From assembly GCA_910575035.1 (NCBI GenBank), contig CAJTDL010000015.1, positions 61,038 through 125,037 of the forward strand: a DNA stretch of 64,000 nucleotides. The letters are read 5' to 3'. A program made the translations under genes and the position numbers. Below the pieces are notes generated by a model. That model was not told the origin of the DNA, ran no database searches, and was given only the letters and a program-made list of their open reading frames with translations. This stretch comes from Lachnospiraceae bacterium (GTDB taxonomy: Bacteria > Bacillota > Clostridia > Lachnospirales > Lachnospiraceae). Every line of letters starts with the position of its first letter. Positions within the stretch are counted from its first letter, which is position 1. Below, in pieces: positions 37,147 to 46,451 of this stretch.

Positions 37147-37704
37147 ATGATAGACAAAACAAAAATCGAACAGGCAGCAGCCCTTCTGTTGGAGGGCATG
37201 GGAGAGGATGTGGGTCGGGAGGGGCTGAAGGAAACTCCCAAGCGGATTGCCAGGATGTATGAGGAGCTTTTTGCAGGCATGGACCAGTCGCCCAAGGAGC
37301 ATCTGGAAAAAACCTTTTCCATCCAGGGAAATGGGATGGTCTTGGAGAAGGATATTGTGTTTTATTCCATATGTGAGCACCATTTGCTGCCTTTTTATGG
37401 GAAAGCCCATATAGCCTACCTTCCAGATGGGAAAGTGGTAGGGCTGAGCAAGCTGGCACGGACAGTGGAGGTGTATGCACGCCGCCTTCAGATCCAGGAA
37501 CAGCTCACGACCCAGATTGCAGACGCCCTGATGGAGTATTTGCAGCCCAAGGGCGTGATGGTAATGTTAGAGGCAGAGCATATGTGCATGACGATGCGCG
37601 GTGTGAAGAAGCCAGGAACCCAGACAGTCACGTTAGAGACACGGGGACTGTTTGCACAAGAAGAGAAGCTGCAGGAAGACTTTTGGCACATGATGGATAG
37701 ATAG
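37147..37704 (+). CDS. folE: GTP cyclohydrolase I
   Basis: First enzyme of folate synthesis, GTP to dihydroneopterin triphosphate, 185 residues. [20 protein letters not shown] holds the zinc ligands (Cys and His) and catalytic His, and [16 protein letters not shown] the second zinc Cys. It begins 2 bases after the folC stop, so it is translated with folC. Length and motifs are normal. Confidence 0.96.
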   Translation: MIDKTKIEQAAALLLEGMGEDVGREGLKETPKRIARMYEELFAGMDQSPKEHLEKTFSIQGNGMVLEKDIVFYSICEHHLLPFYGKAHIAYLPDGKVVGLSKLARTVEVYARRLQIQEQLTTQIADALMEYLQPKGVMVMLEAEHMCMTMRGVKKPGTQTVTLETRGLFAQEEKLQEDFWHMMDR

Positions 37705-37744
37705 CATAGAAATATAAGGCACAAGGCAGAGGAAGGAAAAGGAA

Positions 37745-38560
37745 ATGAGAATAGGAAACCAGGATTTTCAGACAGAAAAGCATACATATATTATGGGGAT
37801 CTTAAATGTAACGCCAGATTCCTTTTCAGATGGAGGGAAATTTAACAGCCAGGATCAGGCAATTGCCCATGTGCAGCAGATGATAGAGGAGGGGGTGGAT
37901 ATCATTGATGTTGGCGGGGAATCCACCAGGCCAGGCCATCAGCAGATTACAGAGGAGGAGGAAATCCAGCGCACTGCCTCTGTTATTTCTGTAATTAAAT
38001 CAAGATTTGATATTCCTGTATCCATTGACACCTACAAAGCCGGGGTTGCCAAAGCGGCTCTGGAGGCTGGGGCAGACCTTATAAATGATATCTGGGGATT
38101 GAAATATGATCCTGCTATGGCAAGCCTGATTGCCGAAGCCGGGATTCCCTGCTGCCTGATGCATAACCGCAAAACAGCAGAATACAGTAATTTTATGGAG
38201 GAGATGAAAGGGGATTTGAAGGAGACTCTGGTGATTGCCGAAACGGCAGGAATACCAAGGGAAAAAATCATTCTGGATCCAGGCGTGGGATTTGGAAAAA
38301 CCTATGAAAATAATCTGGAAGCTATTTACAAGCTGGAAGAACTGCATGTGCTGGGCTGCCCGCTGCTTCTGGGCGCATCCCGGAAATCTGTGATTGGCTT
38401 ATCCCTGGGCCTGCCTGTTACAGAGCGTGTAGAAGGGACATTAACCATAACTGTACTGGCAGCCATGGCTCATTATGGGTTTGTACGGGTGCATGATGTG
38501 AAGGAAAATAAGCGCGCTGTCCAGATGGCAGAGGCAGTGCGGGAAGGCTGGAGGCTCTAA
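37745..38560 (+). CDS. folP: Dihydropteroate synthase
   Basis: 271 residues. Condenses 6-hydroxymethyl-dihydropterin pyrophosphate with p-aminobenzoate; the target of sulfonamides. GILNVTPDSFSDGGKF (loop 1), DVGGESTRPGH (loop 2), LINDIWG, ILDPGVGFGKTYENN and GASRKSVIG are all intact. The start follows AAGGAAAAGGAA. It is the third gene of the folate operon. Confidence 0.96.
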   Translation: MRIGNQDFQTEKHTYIMGILNVTPDSFSDGGKFNSQDQAIAHVQQMIEEGVDIIDVGGESTRPGHQQITEEEEIQRTASVISVIKSRFDIPVSIDTYKAGVAKAALEAGADLINDIWGLKYDPAMASLIAEAGIPCCLMHNRKTAEYSNFMEEMKGDLKETLVIAETAGIPREKIILDPGVGFGKTYENNLEAIYKLEELHVLGCPLLLGASRKSVIGLSLGLPVTERVEGTLTITVLAAMAHYGFVRVHDVKENKRAVQMAEAVREGWRL

Positions 38561-38588
38561 ATATAGACAGAACCTAAGGGAGGAGAAA

Positions 38589-39437
38589 ATGGTTTGTAAT
38601 AAATGGGATAAGATTCATATTAAAAATCTGGAGGTTTTTGGAAGGCATGGAGTGCTTCCGGAGGAAAAACGCCTTGGCCAAAAGTTCCAGATCAATGCAA
38701 CCTTGTATCTTTCCACAAGGGGAGCTGGATTAAAGGATGATTTAATAAAAACCATACATTATGGGGAAGTCTCTCGTTTTATGGCAGACTTTATGGTGGA
38801 GCATACCTTTCAGCTGATCGAGGCGGCGGCAGAGCAGATGGCGAGGGCAGTGCTGCTGCAGTTTCCTGCCATGGAACAGATAAGGTTGGAAATTGCAAAG
38901 CCCTGGGCGCCCATCGGGCTTCCCTTGGAAGCAGTCTCTGTAGAAATTAAGAGGGGCTGGCATCAGGCGTTTATCGCCATCGGCTCCAATCTGGGAGATT
39001 GCCATCGGCTGATAGGGCAGGGGATAGAGGCTTTACGGCAGTTAAAGGACTGCAAGGAGGTGCAGGTGTCTGAGATCATCATGACAAAGCCCTATGGCGT
39101 TACGGACCAGCCGGACTTTTTGAATGGCATGGCCGTCCTGCGCACGCTGCTGCCGCCTTTGGAGCTGCTGGATGAGCTGCAGAGGATTGAGCAGGAGGCT
39201 GGGCGGGAGCGCCTGATCCGTTGGGGGCCAAGGACTCTGGATCTGGATCTTATTTTTTATGATGATGCCGTGATCCATACAGAAAGGCTGCAGGTTCCCC
39301 ATCCGGATATGCAGAACCGGGATTTTGTACTGAAGCCCCTGGCAGAGCTTGCGCCTTATTTTTTCCATCCCGTTTTGCATAAAACTGCAAAAGAAATGCT
39401 GGAAAATTTAGTTGACAAAAACCGAAATGGTTGTTAA
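38589..39437 (+). CDS. folK: Bifunctional dihydroneopterin aldolase / HPPK
   Basis: 282-residue fusion. Residues about 1-120 are dihydroneopterin aldolase (FolB; VFGRHGVLPEEKRLGQKFQI, catalytic region AAAEQMARAVL, KPWAPIGLP). Residues about 128-275 are 6-hydroxymethyl-dihydropterin pyrophosphokinase (FolK; AFIAIGSNLGDCH, RWGPRTLDLDLIFYDD, HPDMQNRDFVLKPLAEL). The two consecutive steps are thus joined. Last gene of folC-folE-folP-folBK. No pabA/B or folA is in the window. Confidence 0.95.
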   Translation: MVCNKWDKIHIKNLEVFGRHGVLPEEKRLGQKFQINATLYLSTRGAGLKDDLIKTIHYGEVSRFMADFMVEHTFQLIEAAAEQMARAVLLQFPAMEQIRLEIAKPWAPIGLPLEAVSVEIKRGWHQAFIAIGSNLGDCHRLIGQGIEALRQLKDCKEVQVSEIIMTKPYGVTDQPDFLNGMAVLRTLLPPLELLDELQRIEQEAGRERLIRWGPRTLDLDLIFYDDAVIHTERLQVPHPDMQNRDFVLKPLAELAPYFFHPVLHKTAKEMLENLVDKNRNGC

Positions 39438-39888
39438 TATTGGAAAAGGGTAAAATGCCCCTGCAGGCGCGGCTTTTTGGCCTGCCGCCTGTGATAATTA
39501 GGAGGAAATGAGGGATAGCATGTTCAGATAATCTATTTTGTGTAGGACAGAAAATGAGTGCAGTTTGTAACAGGGTGCAATGAGCCCTTCTTTTTCTGTT
39601 GCCGAAATAGATGGTTTGTACTGCATAGATGGATGTAACATTATATCAGAATTGTGCCATGGAGAAATCTGCTTTCGGCGGCAGTTAGAAGCTGTCAGGG
39701 AATTTGCCTGCATTTTGCAGGGAGAGTTTTCGGACAATGACTGTTTGTGCCTGTATGGAAGCAGATTTTGGTTTACCCAAATTACAATTACGCATAGGCA
39801 GAGCCTCTATGGAAAATGCCATATGCGGCGGCCTGTCCGTGTGGCTGCGCTGGAGGCATATGCGGTTTTGGGTAGGAATGGAGGATAT
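39438..39888 (+). promoter_or_regulatory. Long leader before the ABC-F gene, possible attenuator
   Basis: 450 bases without a real gene. AGGAGG (39500-39505) precedes a tiny frame at 39508-39531 encoding MRDSMFR. About 40 bases later AACAGGG...CCCT with T-rich TTCTTTTTCTGTT (39567-39600) can form a terminator-like stem. Antibiotic-responsive ABC-F genes are often controlled by ribosome stalling in such leaders, so this layout is suggestive. The frame of the ABC-F gene is open back to 39580 but that part has no family similarity. Confidence 0.35.
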
Positions 39889-41496
39889 ATGTTACAGTTA
39901 AAAAATCTTACGATTACACATAAAAAAGATTTGCGGGAAATTGTAAAGGATTTTTCTTTTTCCCTGCGCCCGGAGGACAAGGCGGTTATTATTGGCGAAG
40001 AAGGAAATGGAAAGTCCACCCTCTTAAAACTAATCTATCAGGAATCCCTGATTGAAGGGTATGCGGATTACACGGGTGAGGTTATCAAAAACCATATGCG
40101 CCTGGGGTATCTGGCGCAGGAATTATCCCTAGAGCAGAAAAAGGGGCAGGTGGCGCAGTATTTTTATGAGATTCCCAGCTTTTTTGAAAAGACGCCAAAG
40201 GAGCTGGGGGAACTGGCAAAGAGCCTGCGTGTTTCCCATAGCTTCTTTTATGAGGATCGGGAAATTGCAACGCTGTCCGGCGGTGAGAAGGTGAAAATGC
40301 AGCTTGCAGGGATTTTGCTGGGGCAGCCGGACGCCCTGCTGCTGGATGAGCCATCCAATGATATTGACCTGGATACCCTGAAATGGCTGGAGGAATGGAT
40401 CCAGCAATGTGGATTGCCTGTCCTTTATGTGTCCCATGACGAGACTTTTATCCAACGCACAGCCAATGTGGTCATACATTTGGAGCAGATCCGGCGTAAG
40501 ACAGTGGCCAGGCATACAGTGGCAAGGATGGGCTATGAGCAGTATATCAGGCAGCGTTTGGACAGCCTTGAGTACCAAGCGCAGATTGCCCGCAAAGAGC
40601 GCAGCGAGTATGAGAAGCAGATGCAGCGGTTTAACAGGATCCAGCAGAAGGTGGAGCATCAGCAAAACAGCATTACAAGGCAGGATCCCCACGGAGGAAG
40701 GCTTCTGAAAAAGAAAATGCATAATGTAAAGTCTATGGGGCGGAGGTTGGAAAAGCAGTTTCAGGACCGGACAGAAATGCCGGATACGGAAGCAGCGATA
40801 TTTGCCAAATTTTCAGAGGAGATCCATCTGCCGAATGGAAAAATAATTCTGGATTTAACTTTAGATAAATTGTGTGTGGAGACTGGGGTAGAACCAGATC
40901 GAGTTGCGGAAGATCCCGTGAAGGTGCAGGAGAAGGTGCTGGCGGAGGGAATCCGTTTAAGGGTGCAGGGGCCAGAAAAAATTTGTATTATTGGGCAAAA
41001 TGGCGCGGGGAAAACCACGCTGCTTCGGCGGATTGCCAGGGAATTATTGGCAAGGGAGGATATCCGCGCAGCATATATGCCGCAAAATTATGAAGAGCTG
41101 CTGGATTTGCGGAAGACGCCTGTGGAATTTTTACAAAGGAAATACAGCAAAGAAGAATATAGCCAGATCCGCACTTATTTGGGCAGCATGAAATATACGG
41201 CAGATGAGATGGAACATAGCATTTCAGAGCTGTCAGGGGGGCAGAAGGCAAAGCTTTTGTTTTTGAAAATGAGCATGGAGGGGAACGATGTGCTGATCTT
41301 AGATGAGCCTACCAGGAATTTTTCGCCTTTGTCCAATCCGGTGATCCGGGGGCTTTTAAAAGAATTTAAGGGGGCGGTGATCAGCGTGTCCCATGACAGG
41401 AAGTATATTGCACAGGTGTGCGATAAGGCCTATAAGCTGACAGCACAGGGGCTTGTATGGATTGGAGGAGACAGTGGGACAGGAATTTGCGTATGA
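39889..41496 (+). CDS. ABC-F-type ATPase (ribosome-associated or antibiotic-resistance type)
   Basis: 535 residues with two ATPase halves and no membrane domain. ATG 39889 follows ATGGAGG by four bases; upstream in-frame ATG 39580 is rejected. First half: GEEGNGKSTLLKL, LSGGEKVKMQLAG, LLLDEPSNDIDL; linker about 240-300 is basic, coiled and Arg/Gln-rich (the P-site tRNA interaction motif region); second half: GQNGAGKTTLLRR, LSGGQKAKLLFLKM, LDEPTRNFSPLSNP (an altered version of the usual DEPTNHLD). Family members rescue stalled or drug-bound ribosomes; antibiotic protection is possible but not shown. Confidence 0.85.
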   Translation: MLQLKNLTITHKKDLREIVKDFSFSLRPEDKAVIIGEEGNGKSTLLKLIYQESLIEGYADYTGEVIKNHMRLGYLAQELSLEQKKGQVAQYFYEIPSFFEKTPKELGELAKSLRVSHSFFYEDREIATLSGGEKVKMQLAGILLGQPDALLLDEPSNDIDLDTLKWLEEWIQQCGLPVLYVSHDETFIQRTANVVIHLEQIRRKTVARHTVARMGYEQYIRQRLDSLEYQAQIARKERSEYEKQMQRFNRIQQKVEHQQNSITRQDPHGGRLLKKKMHNVKSMGRRLEKQFQDRTEMPDTEAAIFAKFSEEIHLPNGKIILDLTLDKLCVETGVEPDRVAEDPVKVQEKVLAEGIRLRVQGPEKICIIGQNGAGKTTLLRRIARELLAREDIRAAYMPQNYEELLDLRKTPVEFLQRKYSKEEYSQIRTYLGSMKYTADEMEHSISELSGGQKAKLLFLKMSMEGNDVLILDEPTRNFSPLSNPVIRGLLKEFKGAVISVSHDRKYIAQVCDKAYKLTAQGLVWIGGDSGTGICV

Positions 41497-42403
41497 AAGA
41501 ACAGAAAAAGGCATACGGATCTTGCGGTGTTATGGAACCAGCAGCCGGGTCGTGGTTCCAAGGGATATAGATGGGATGCCCGTGACGGAGGTGGCAGCCT
41601 ATGCTTTTGCAGAAGAAATGGATGGGGAGCCGCAGAATAACAGCGGGCTGCCCTGCATTTGCGGCGCAGACCTAAAGGAACTGTATTTACCGGATACCAT
41701 CCGGCGTTTGGGAAGGTATATTTTTTATAATTGTACCCATTTTTCCCTGCTGTCCTTTGGCAGCAATATTGCTTTTATGGGGGCTGGGGCCTTTACAGGC
41801 TGCGGGCGCCTCTCTCATTTGGCTTTGCACCAAAGAAAAGGGCAGTCCTGCCTGCGGGAAATCCTGCAGGATTTAAAGCAGACTGTCCTTGTGGATTGTT
41901 ATCTGGAACAGGAAAAAGGCCTTGCCTACCGCCTGGTTTATCCGGAATTTTTTGAGGAAGCAGTGGAAAATACACCTGCCAGGATTATTTCCACCCAGAC
42001 TCATGGTATGGGTATCCAATACCGGAATGCCTTTCGTAATACCCAAGTAGTTTTTCATGAATATGACCGCCTGTTTAGGACAGGAAAATATAATATAGAT
42101 TTAATAAGTATTATAGAGATGGCAACGGCAAGGCTTCGCTACACTTATGAATTAGAAGAAAGCGCTTGCGCAGAATACAGAATTTGGCTGAGGGAGCATT
42201 TGGGGGAAGCGGCTGTCCATTTTTTGGAACAGGAAAGGACAGAGGAATTAGAATGGCTGGCAAAAGAGTTTGCAGAGACAAGGGAAGAGCTTGAGGCATT
42301 GGTGCAGGCTGCCAACAGCCATGGGGATGCAGGGGCATTAAGCCTTTTTCTCCATGTAATGCACAGCAGGTTTCCCCAAAGAAAGAAAAGCTTTACCCTT
42401 TAA
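41474..42403 (+). CDS. Leucine-rich-repeat (BspA-like) protein
   Basis: 309 residues. The start is probably GTG 41474, which follows GGAGGAGACA and overlaps the ABC-F end by 23 bases; a TTG at 41453 is possible. Residues about 15-110 carry BspA-type leucine-rich repeats (YLPDTIRRLGRYIFYNC, LLSFGSNIAFMGAGAFTGC). The rest is helical and unrecognised. No signal peptide, so it is likely cytosolic. Coupled translation suggests a joint role with the ABC-F protein, not understood. Confidence 0.7.
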   Translation: MGQEFAYERTEKGIRILRCYGTSSRVVVPRDIDGMPVTEVAAYAFAEEMDGEPQNNSGLPCICGADLKELYLPDTIRRLGRYIFYNCTHFSLLSFGSNIAFMGAGAFTGCGRLSHLALHQRKGQSCLREILQDLKQTVLVDCYLEQEKGLAYRLVYPEFFEEAVENTPARIISTQTHGMGIQYRNAFRNTQVVFHEYDRLFRTGKYNIDLISIIEMATARLRYTYELEESACAEYRIWLREHLGEAAVHFLEQERTEELEWLAKEFAETREELEALVQAANSHGDAGALSLFLHVMHSRFPQRKKSFTL

Positions 42404-42542
42404 AGAGCCAGGCTGCCTTGCCATTTCTGCCGGGGGCTGTACTAGTACAGCATAGCACAAATAACGGTGAATACAGCGCCTGCTAGCTGTATCTGGCAAT
42501 TACGCCGCTTTACCCATGATCAAATGTAAGAAGGGATCCATT
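42404..42542 (+). other. Short intergenic spacer
   Basis: About 140 bases between the BspA-like gene and the VWA-like gene. No terminator or promoter is clear. A 9-codon in-frame extension to ATG 42516 has no ribosome site. Confidence 0.3.
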
Positions 42543-43853
42543 ATGTTTGAAGACCAACTGATAGAGAAAGTAGAAATCTGCAATGAAATCCTGTCAGGCT
42601 GCCGAAATGAGCTATACCTGAATATGCGTTTTTTGGATGTGGCGCTCCATAGCCTGGCACCGGAGCCTTCCATGGCATTGCCCCAGGTGGCGACAAATGG
42701 CCAGGTGTTCCGTTACAATCCAGAATTTCTCATTGGGCAGTTTAAAATTGGAAATGTGCCCGTCAACCGCTGCTATTTCCACAGTCTGCTCCATTGCTTG
42801 TTTGGCCATGTCTGGAATGCATGCGGGGAGGAAGATCCTTCCCTGTGGAACCTGGCCTGTGACATAGTGGCGGAATATATTATGGATGGGCTGCATTGCC
42901 GCTGCCTGCGCAATTCCCCCAAGCCTTACCGCAGGGCGGTGTATGAGGGCCTGCTCCAGAAGATCCCGGTAATCCATGGGGAGGGGGTTTACCATCTTCT
43001 GCAGAAGGGCAGGCCTGATATCCGCATAATCGCCAGGATGGTACAGGAATTTACCGTGGATGACCACTCCCTTTGGGGGCAGGAGGGGAAAAATCCCAAA
43101 TCTCCTATGGAGCAGCAAAGCCGCTGGCAGGATATCCGAGAGAAAATGGAAGTGGAGCTGGAGCTTTTTTCAAAGGAGGCGTCTGAGGGCTCCAAAGGGC
43201 TGCAAGAACAGCTCCGTGTAGAGAATCGGGAGAGGTATGACTACCGTTCCTTTTTGAAAAAGTTTTGTGTCCTGAAGGAAGAAGTGCAGGTGGATTTGGA
43301 CAGCTTTGACTATATTTTTTACCATTATGGGATGGAGCTGTATGGCAATATGCCCCTAATTGAGCATCAGGAAACTAGGGAAATGCAGAAAATCGAAGAT
43401 TTTGTAATTGTTATAGATACTTCCATGTCCTGCAAGGCCAGTTTGGTGCAGAAGTTTCTGGAAGAAACCTATAGTATCTTAAGCCAGTCAGAATCCTTTT
43501 ACCGAAAATTCTGCATCCATATCCTCCAATGTGATGAACGGGTGCAGTCAGATGTGGTGGTCGAAAGCCAGAGGCAGCTGGCAGGCTATATGGAGGGCTT
43601 TCAGGTAAAGGGCATGGGTGGGACGGATTTTCGCCCGGCCTTTCAATATGTGGAGGGCCTTTTGGCGAAAAAGTCCTTCCATAAGCTGCGGGGGCTCATC
43701 TATTTTACGGATGGGTATGGAACCTATCCCCTCAAGAAGCCGCCTTATGACACCGCATTTGTATTTTTTCGGGAAGATTACCAGGATGTGGATGTGCCGC
43801 CCTGGGCGATCAAGCTGATTTTAAATGAGAGTGATATTACTAAGAAGAGTTAG
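42543..43853 (+). CDS. VWA-like DUF2201 protein with degenerate HExxH site
   Basis: 436 residues from ATG 42543 (MFEDQLIEKVEICNEI) after AAGAAGGG. The N-terminal half resembles the putative metallopeptidase domain of DUF2201, but the HExxH motif reads HSLLH (in CYFHSLLHCLFGHVW), so the catalytic Glu is Ser. The C-terminal half is a von Willebrand A-like domain with MIDAS residues DTSMS (in IDTSMSCKAS), GGTDFRPA and FTDGYG. It is followed by a MoxR-type ATPase, the usual partner; together they may remodel or assemble protein complexes. Confidence 0.8.
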   Translation: MFEDQLIEKVEICNEILSGCRNELYLNMRFLDVALHSLAPEPSMALPQVATNGQVFRYNPEFLIGQFKIGNVPVNRCYFHSLLHCLFGHVWNACGEEDPSLWNLACDIVAEYIMDGLHCRCLRNSPKPYRRAVYEGLLQKIPVIHGEGVYHLLQKGRPDIRIIARMVQEFTVDDHSLWGQEGKNPKSPMEQQSRWQDIREKMEVELELFSKEASEGSKGLQEQLRVENRERYDYRSFLKKFCVLKEEVQVDLDSFDYIFYHYGMELYGNMPLIEHQETREMQKIEDFVIVIDTSMSCKASLVQKFLEETYSILSQSESFYRKFCIHILQCDERVQSDVVVESQRQLAGYMEGFQVKGMGGTDFRPAFQYVEGLLAKKSFHKLRGLIYFTDGYGTYPLKKPPYDTAFVFFREDYQDVDVPPWAIKLILNESDITKKS

Positions 43854-43938
43854 GGCCGGGTTATGCAGCCCTAGGCTTGGCAGGCAGAAAAAGGCCAACA
43901 GCATGGATTGGCGGATAAATATGGAAGGAAGGGCTTAG

Positions 43939-45465
43939 ATGAATATCAAGCGGACAAAGGAAGAAATAAAAAATACCATAGAGGCATATTTGGAGAAGGA
44001 TGGGTTTGGGGCTTATGAGATCCCTTCTATCCGTCAGCGCCCCATATTTTTGCTGGGCTCCCCCGGGATTGGGAAAACGCAGATTATGGAGCAGATTTCC
44101 CAGGAATGCGGGGTTGCCCTGGTAGCTTATACGATTACCCACCATACCAGGCAGAGTGCCATTGGGCTGCCCTTTATATCCAAAAAGCATTATGGGGGGC
44201 AGGAGTATGCCGTGACGGAGTACACCATGAGTGAGATCGTAGGAGCTATCTATGAGAAAATGGAGAAGACTGGGCTGCAGGAAGGGATCCTCTTTATTGA
44301 CGAAATTAACTGTGTGTCGGAAACCTTGGCTCCCGCCATGCTGCAGTTTTTGCAATACAAGTCTTTTGGCAATCATAAGATTCCTGAAGGGTGGGTGATT
44401 GTTGCAGCTGGAAATCCGCCAGAGTATAACAAGTCAGTCCGGGAATTTGATGTGGTCACCATGGACCGTGTCAAGAAGATTGAGGTAGAGGCGGATTTTG
44501 GCGTATGGAAGGAGTATGCCTACCAGCAGGGGCTTCACGGCGCAGTTATTTCCTATTTAAATACCAGAAAGCAGAACTTTTATCAGATGGAAACGACGGT
44601 AGACGGCAGAAATTTTGCCACACCTAGAGGATGGGAGGATTTGTCAGATTTTATCCATGTCTATGAAAAGCTTGGAAAGCCCATAGACCGGGAAGTGGTG
44701 GCGCAGTATATCCAGTTCCCTAAGATTGCAAAGGATTTTGCCAATTATTTGGAATTGTATTATAAATACCAGACAGATTACCAATTAGAGGAAATCTTCC
44801 AGGGGCATTTGGATGAGGTTTTGCTAAAGAAAATTTCCCATGCATCTTTTGATGAGCGGCTGAGCGTCCTGGGGCTGATCCTTTCAAAGGTGAATGAATC
44901 CTTGAAACAGGCAGTGCAGTGGGAATGGCATATGGAACGGCTGCAGTCCTGCCTGCTGGAATTTAAGGAACTGGCAGCAGAAGCCCCAGAGGCAGGCGCA
45001 GAAAATGCCCAGGAGGAGGGGAATGGGCAGGCAATGTTTGGCAATGTATGCCAAAAGCTTCATGCAGAATACAGGAGGAAAAAGAAGGCGGAGCTGTTAA
45101 GCCGGGAGGAAGAGGTGCAGTACCGCTGCTTGCTGCAGGTTATGGAGCAGTTTGCCCAGACATTGAAGCTGGAGGGGATTGGTGGAGGGGAGAGCTCTTT
45201 CCAGCGGTTAAAGGAATTATTTGCATTGGAGAATGAAAAATATGAGCGGCAGCAGGAAGAAGCATCCTGTGTATTGGAATATGCCTTTGATTTTTTAGAG
45301 GGGGCTTTTGGCAGCGGGCAGGAAATGGTTATGTTCATCACAGAGCTTAATTCTAATTATTACAGTGTGGAATTTCTGCAAAACTGCAGCTGTCCCCGCT
45401 ATTACCAATACAATCAGGAGCTGCTTTTTGATGAAAAGAGAAAGAAGATTTTAGGGCGTTTGTGA
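43939..45465 (+). CDS. MoxR-type AAA+ ATPase
   Basis: 508 residues. Walker A LLGSPGIGKTQIMEQI (about 36-51), Walker B GILFIDEINCVSETL, sensor 1 region VIVAAGNPPEYN, and a long C-terminal helical extension (about 260-508). Start follows GGAAGGGCTTAG. It is paired with the VWA-like gene, as MoxR/VWA systems generally are: the ATPase acts as a chaperone for metal- or cofactor-loading or complex maturation. The client is unknown. Followed by a MITE-like element. Confidence 0.85.
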   Translation: MNIKRTKEEIKNTIEAYLEKDGFGAYEIPSIRQRPIFLLGSPGIGKTQIMEQISQECGVALVAYTITHHTRQSAIGLPFISKKHYGGQEYAVTEYTMSEIVGAIYEKMEKTGLQEGILFIDEINCVSETLAPAMLQFLQYKSFGNHKIPEGWVIVAAGNPPEYNKSVREFDVVTMDRVKKIEVEADFGVWKEYAYQQGLHGAVISYLNTRKQNFYQMETTVDGRNFATPRGWEDLSDFIHVYEKLGKPIDREVVAQYIQFPKIAKDFANYLELYYKYQTDYQLEEIFQGHLDEVLLKKISHASFDERLSVLGLILSKVNESLKQAVQWEWHMERLQSCLLEFKELAAEAPEAGAENAQEEGNGQAMFGNVCQKLHAEYRRKKKAELLSREEEVQYRCLLQVMEQFAQTLKLEGIGGGESSFQRLKELFALENEKYERQQEEASCVLEYAFDFLEGAFGSGQEMVMFITELNSNYYSVEFLQNCSCPRYYQYNQELLFDEKRKKILGRL

Positions 45466-45476
45466 AACAGCGCTCA

Positions 45477-45637
45477 GAAAAATAGTTACTATTCACGGCC
45501 TGGGAGCCGCTCATAACAACAATTCGGGGCGATATTTAAAGTTTTGCTGCGCAAAAATCGCCCCTCACTCCTGAATCATGTTCTCACGGAATCCGCAGTT
45601 CAGCGCATTCCTGGGCCATGAATAGTAACGAAAAATA
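45477..45637. repeat. 8-bp target duplications flanking the complete MITE
   Basis: GAAAAATA occurs immediately before (45477-45484) and immediately after (45630-45637) the element, an exact 8/8 match. This is what transposition into that site would leave. Confidence 0.8.
45485..45629. mobile_element. Complete 145-bp MITE-like element
   Basis: Terminal inverted repeats GTTACTATTCACGGCC (45485-45500) and GGCCATGAATAGTAAC (45614-45629) differ at one base. The interior has a strong nested hairpin, GGGGCGAT...ATCGCCCC around TTTTGCTGCGCAAAA, and no coding capacity. With the 8-bp duplication this fits a miniature inverted-repeat transposable element moved by a transposase elsewhere in the genome. 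IS66, IS256 and ISL3 families all make about 8-bp duplications; the parent cannot be named. Confidence 0.85.
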
Positions 45638-45712
45638 CTCTGTGCCAAACATTAAGGTATTCTAAATATACATATGCGCTTACTTAGGAAAAGTTTTGGG
45701 AAAGGGACTAAG

Positions 45713-46369
45713 ATGAGAAAAACGATAATATTATTTGATTTGGACGGAACCCTTGTGAATACAGAAAAGGGGATTACCAATTGCGTGTGCCATGCATTGC
45801 AGGAAATGGGGGTTGCAGAGGCAGATCCCCAAAGGCTGCGGCGTTTTATTGGCCCTCCGTTGGAGGAATCCTTTCAGCGGGAATTTGGCTTTTTGGAAGG
45901 GCAGGCAAAGGAAGCCACCTCTATTTTCCGGAAGGAATATAGGCAGACAGGCGTTTATGAATGTGAGCTGTATCCAGGTGTGGAAGAAACCCTAAAGGCT
46001 TTGAAGGAGAAGGGGTTTCAGATCAGCCTGGCTTCCTCAAAGCCAGAGCCCTTCTGCCGCCTGATCCTGGAGCGGTTTCAGGTAGCGCAGTATTTTGACC
46101 TGATCTGCGGCGCACAGATAGAAAAGAATATAGGCACCAAAATCCAGGTATTGGAGGAGGTGATAGGGCGCCTTCCTATCCCCGATTTAGATCAGGCCCT
46201 ATTAGTGGGCGATACCAGATACGACGCTAAGGGCGCCCAAGAGGCAGGGATAGAATGCATTGGCGTTTCCTATGGGTTTGAGCATGACCTTGGGGAAATG
46301 AGGCAGGCAGGCGTAAAGGAAATATTTGGCGCCCTGCCAGAGATTGTGGAATATTTGGAACAGGCATAA
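45713..46369 (+). CDS. HAD-family phosphatase (phosphoglycolate phosphatase-like)
   Basis: 218 residues starting MRKTIILFDLDGTLVNTEK; ATG 45713 follows AAAGGGAC. Motif I DLDGTLVNTE (nucleophile Asp in the first DxD), motif II SLASSKPE, motif III Lys in IEKNIGTK, motif IV LLVGDTRYDAKGA. The cap domain is the C1 helical type of phosphoglycolate/pyrophosphate phosphatases. Substrate unknown. Confidence 0.88.
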   Translation: MRKTIILFDLDGTLVNTEKGITNCVCHALQEMGVAEADPQRLRRFIGPPLEESFQREFGFLEGQAKEATSIFRKEYRQTGVYECELYPGVEETLKALKEKGFQISLASSKPEPFCRLILERFQVAQYFDLICGAQIEKNIGTKIQVLEEVIGRLPIPDLDQALLVGDTRYDAKGAQEAGIECIGVSYGFEHDLGEMRQAGVKEIFGALPEIVEYLEQA

Positions 46370-46451
46370 TCAGGCATTTTTGGAGATGGTGTCCAGGCAT
46401 GGATAGCTCCCTTCCTACATAATCTAAAGGCAAAAGGAATTAGGAAAAGGA

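Noticed and set aside
39580..39888. N-terminal extension of the ABC-F protein
   Set aside because: No similarity to the family and no ribosome site; ATG 39889 has GGAGG at correct spacing.
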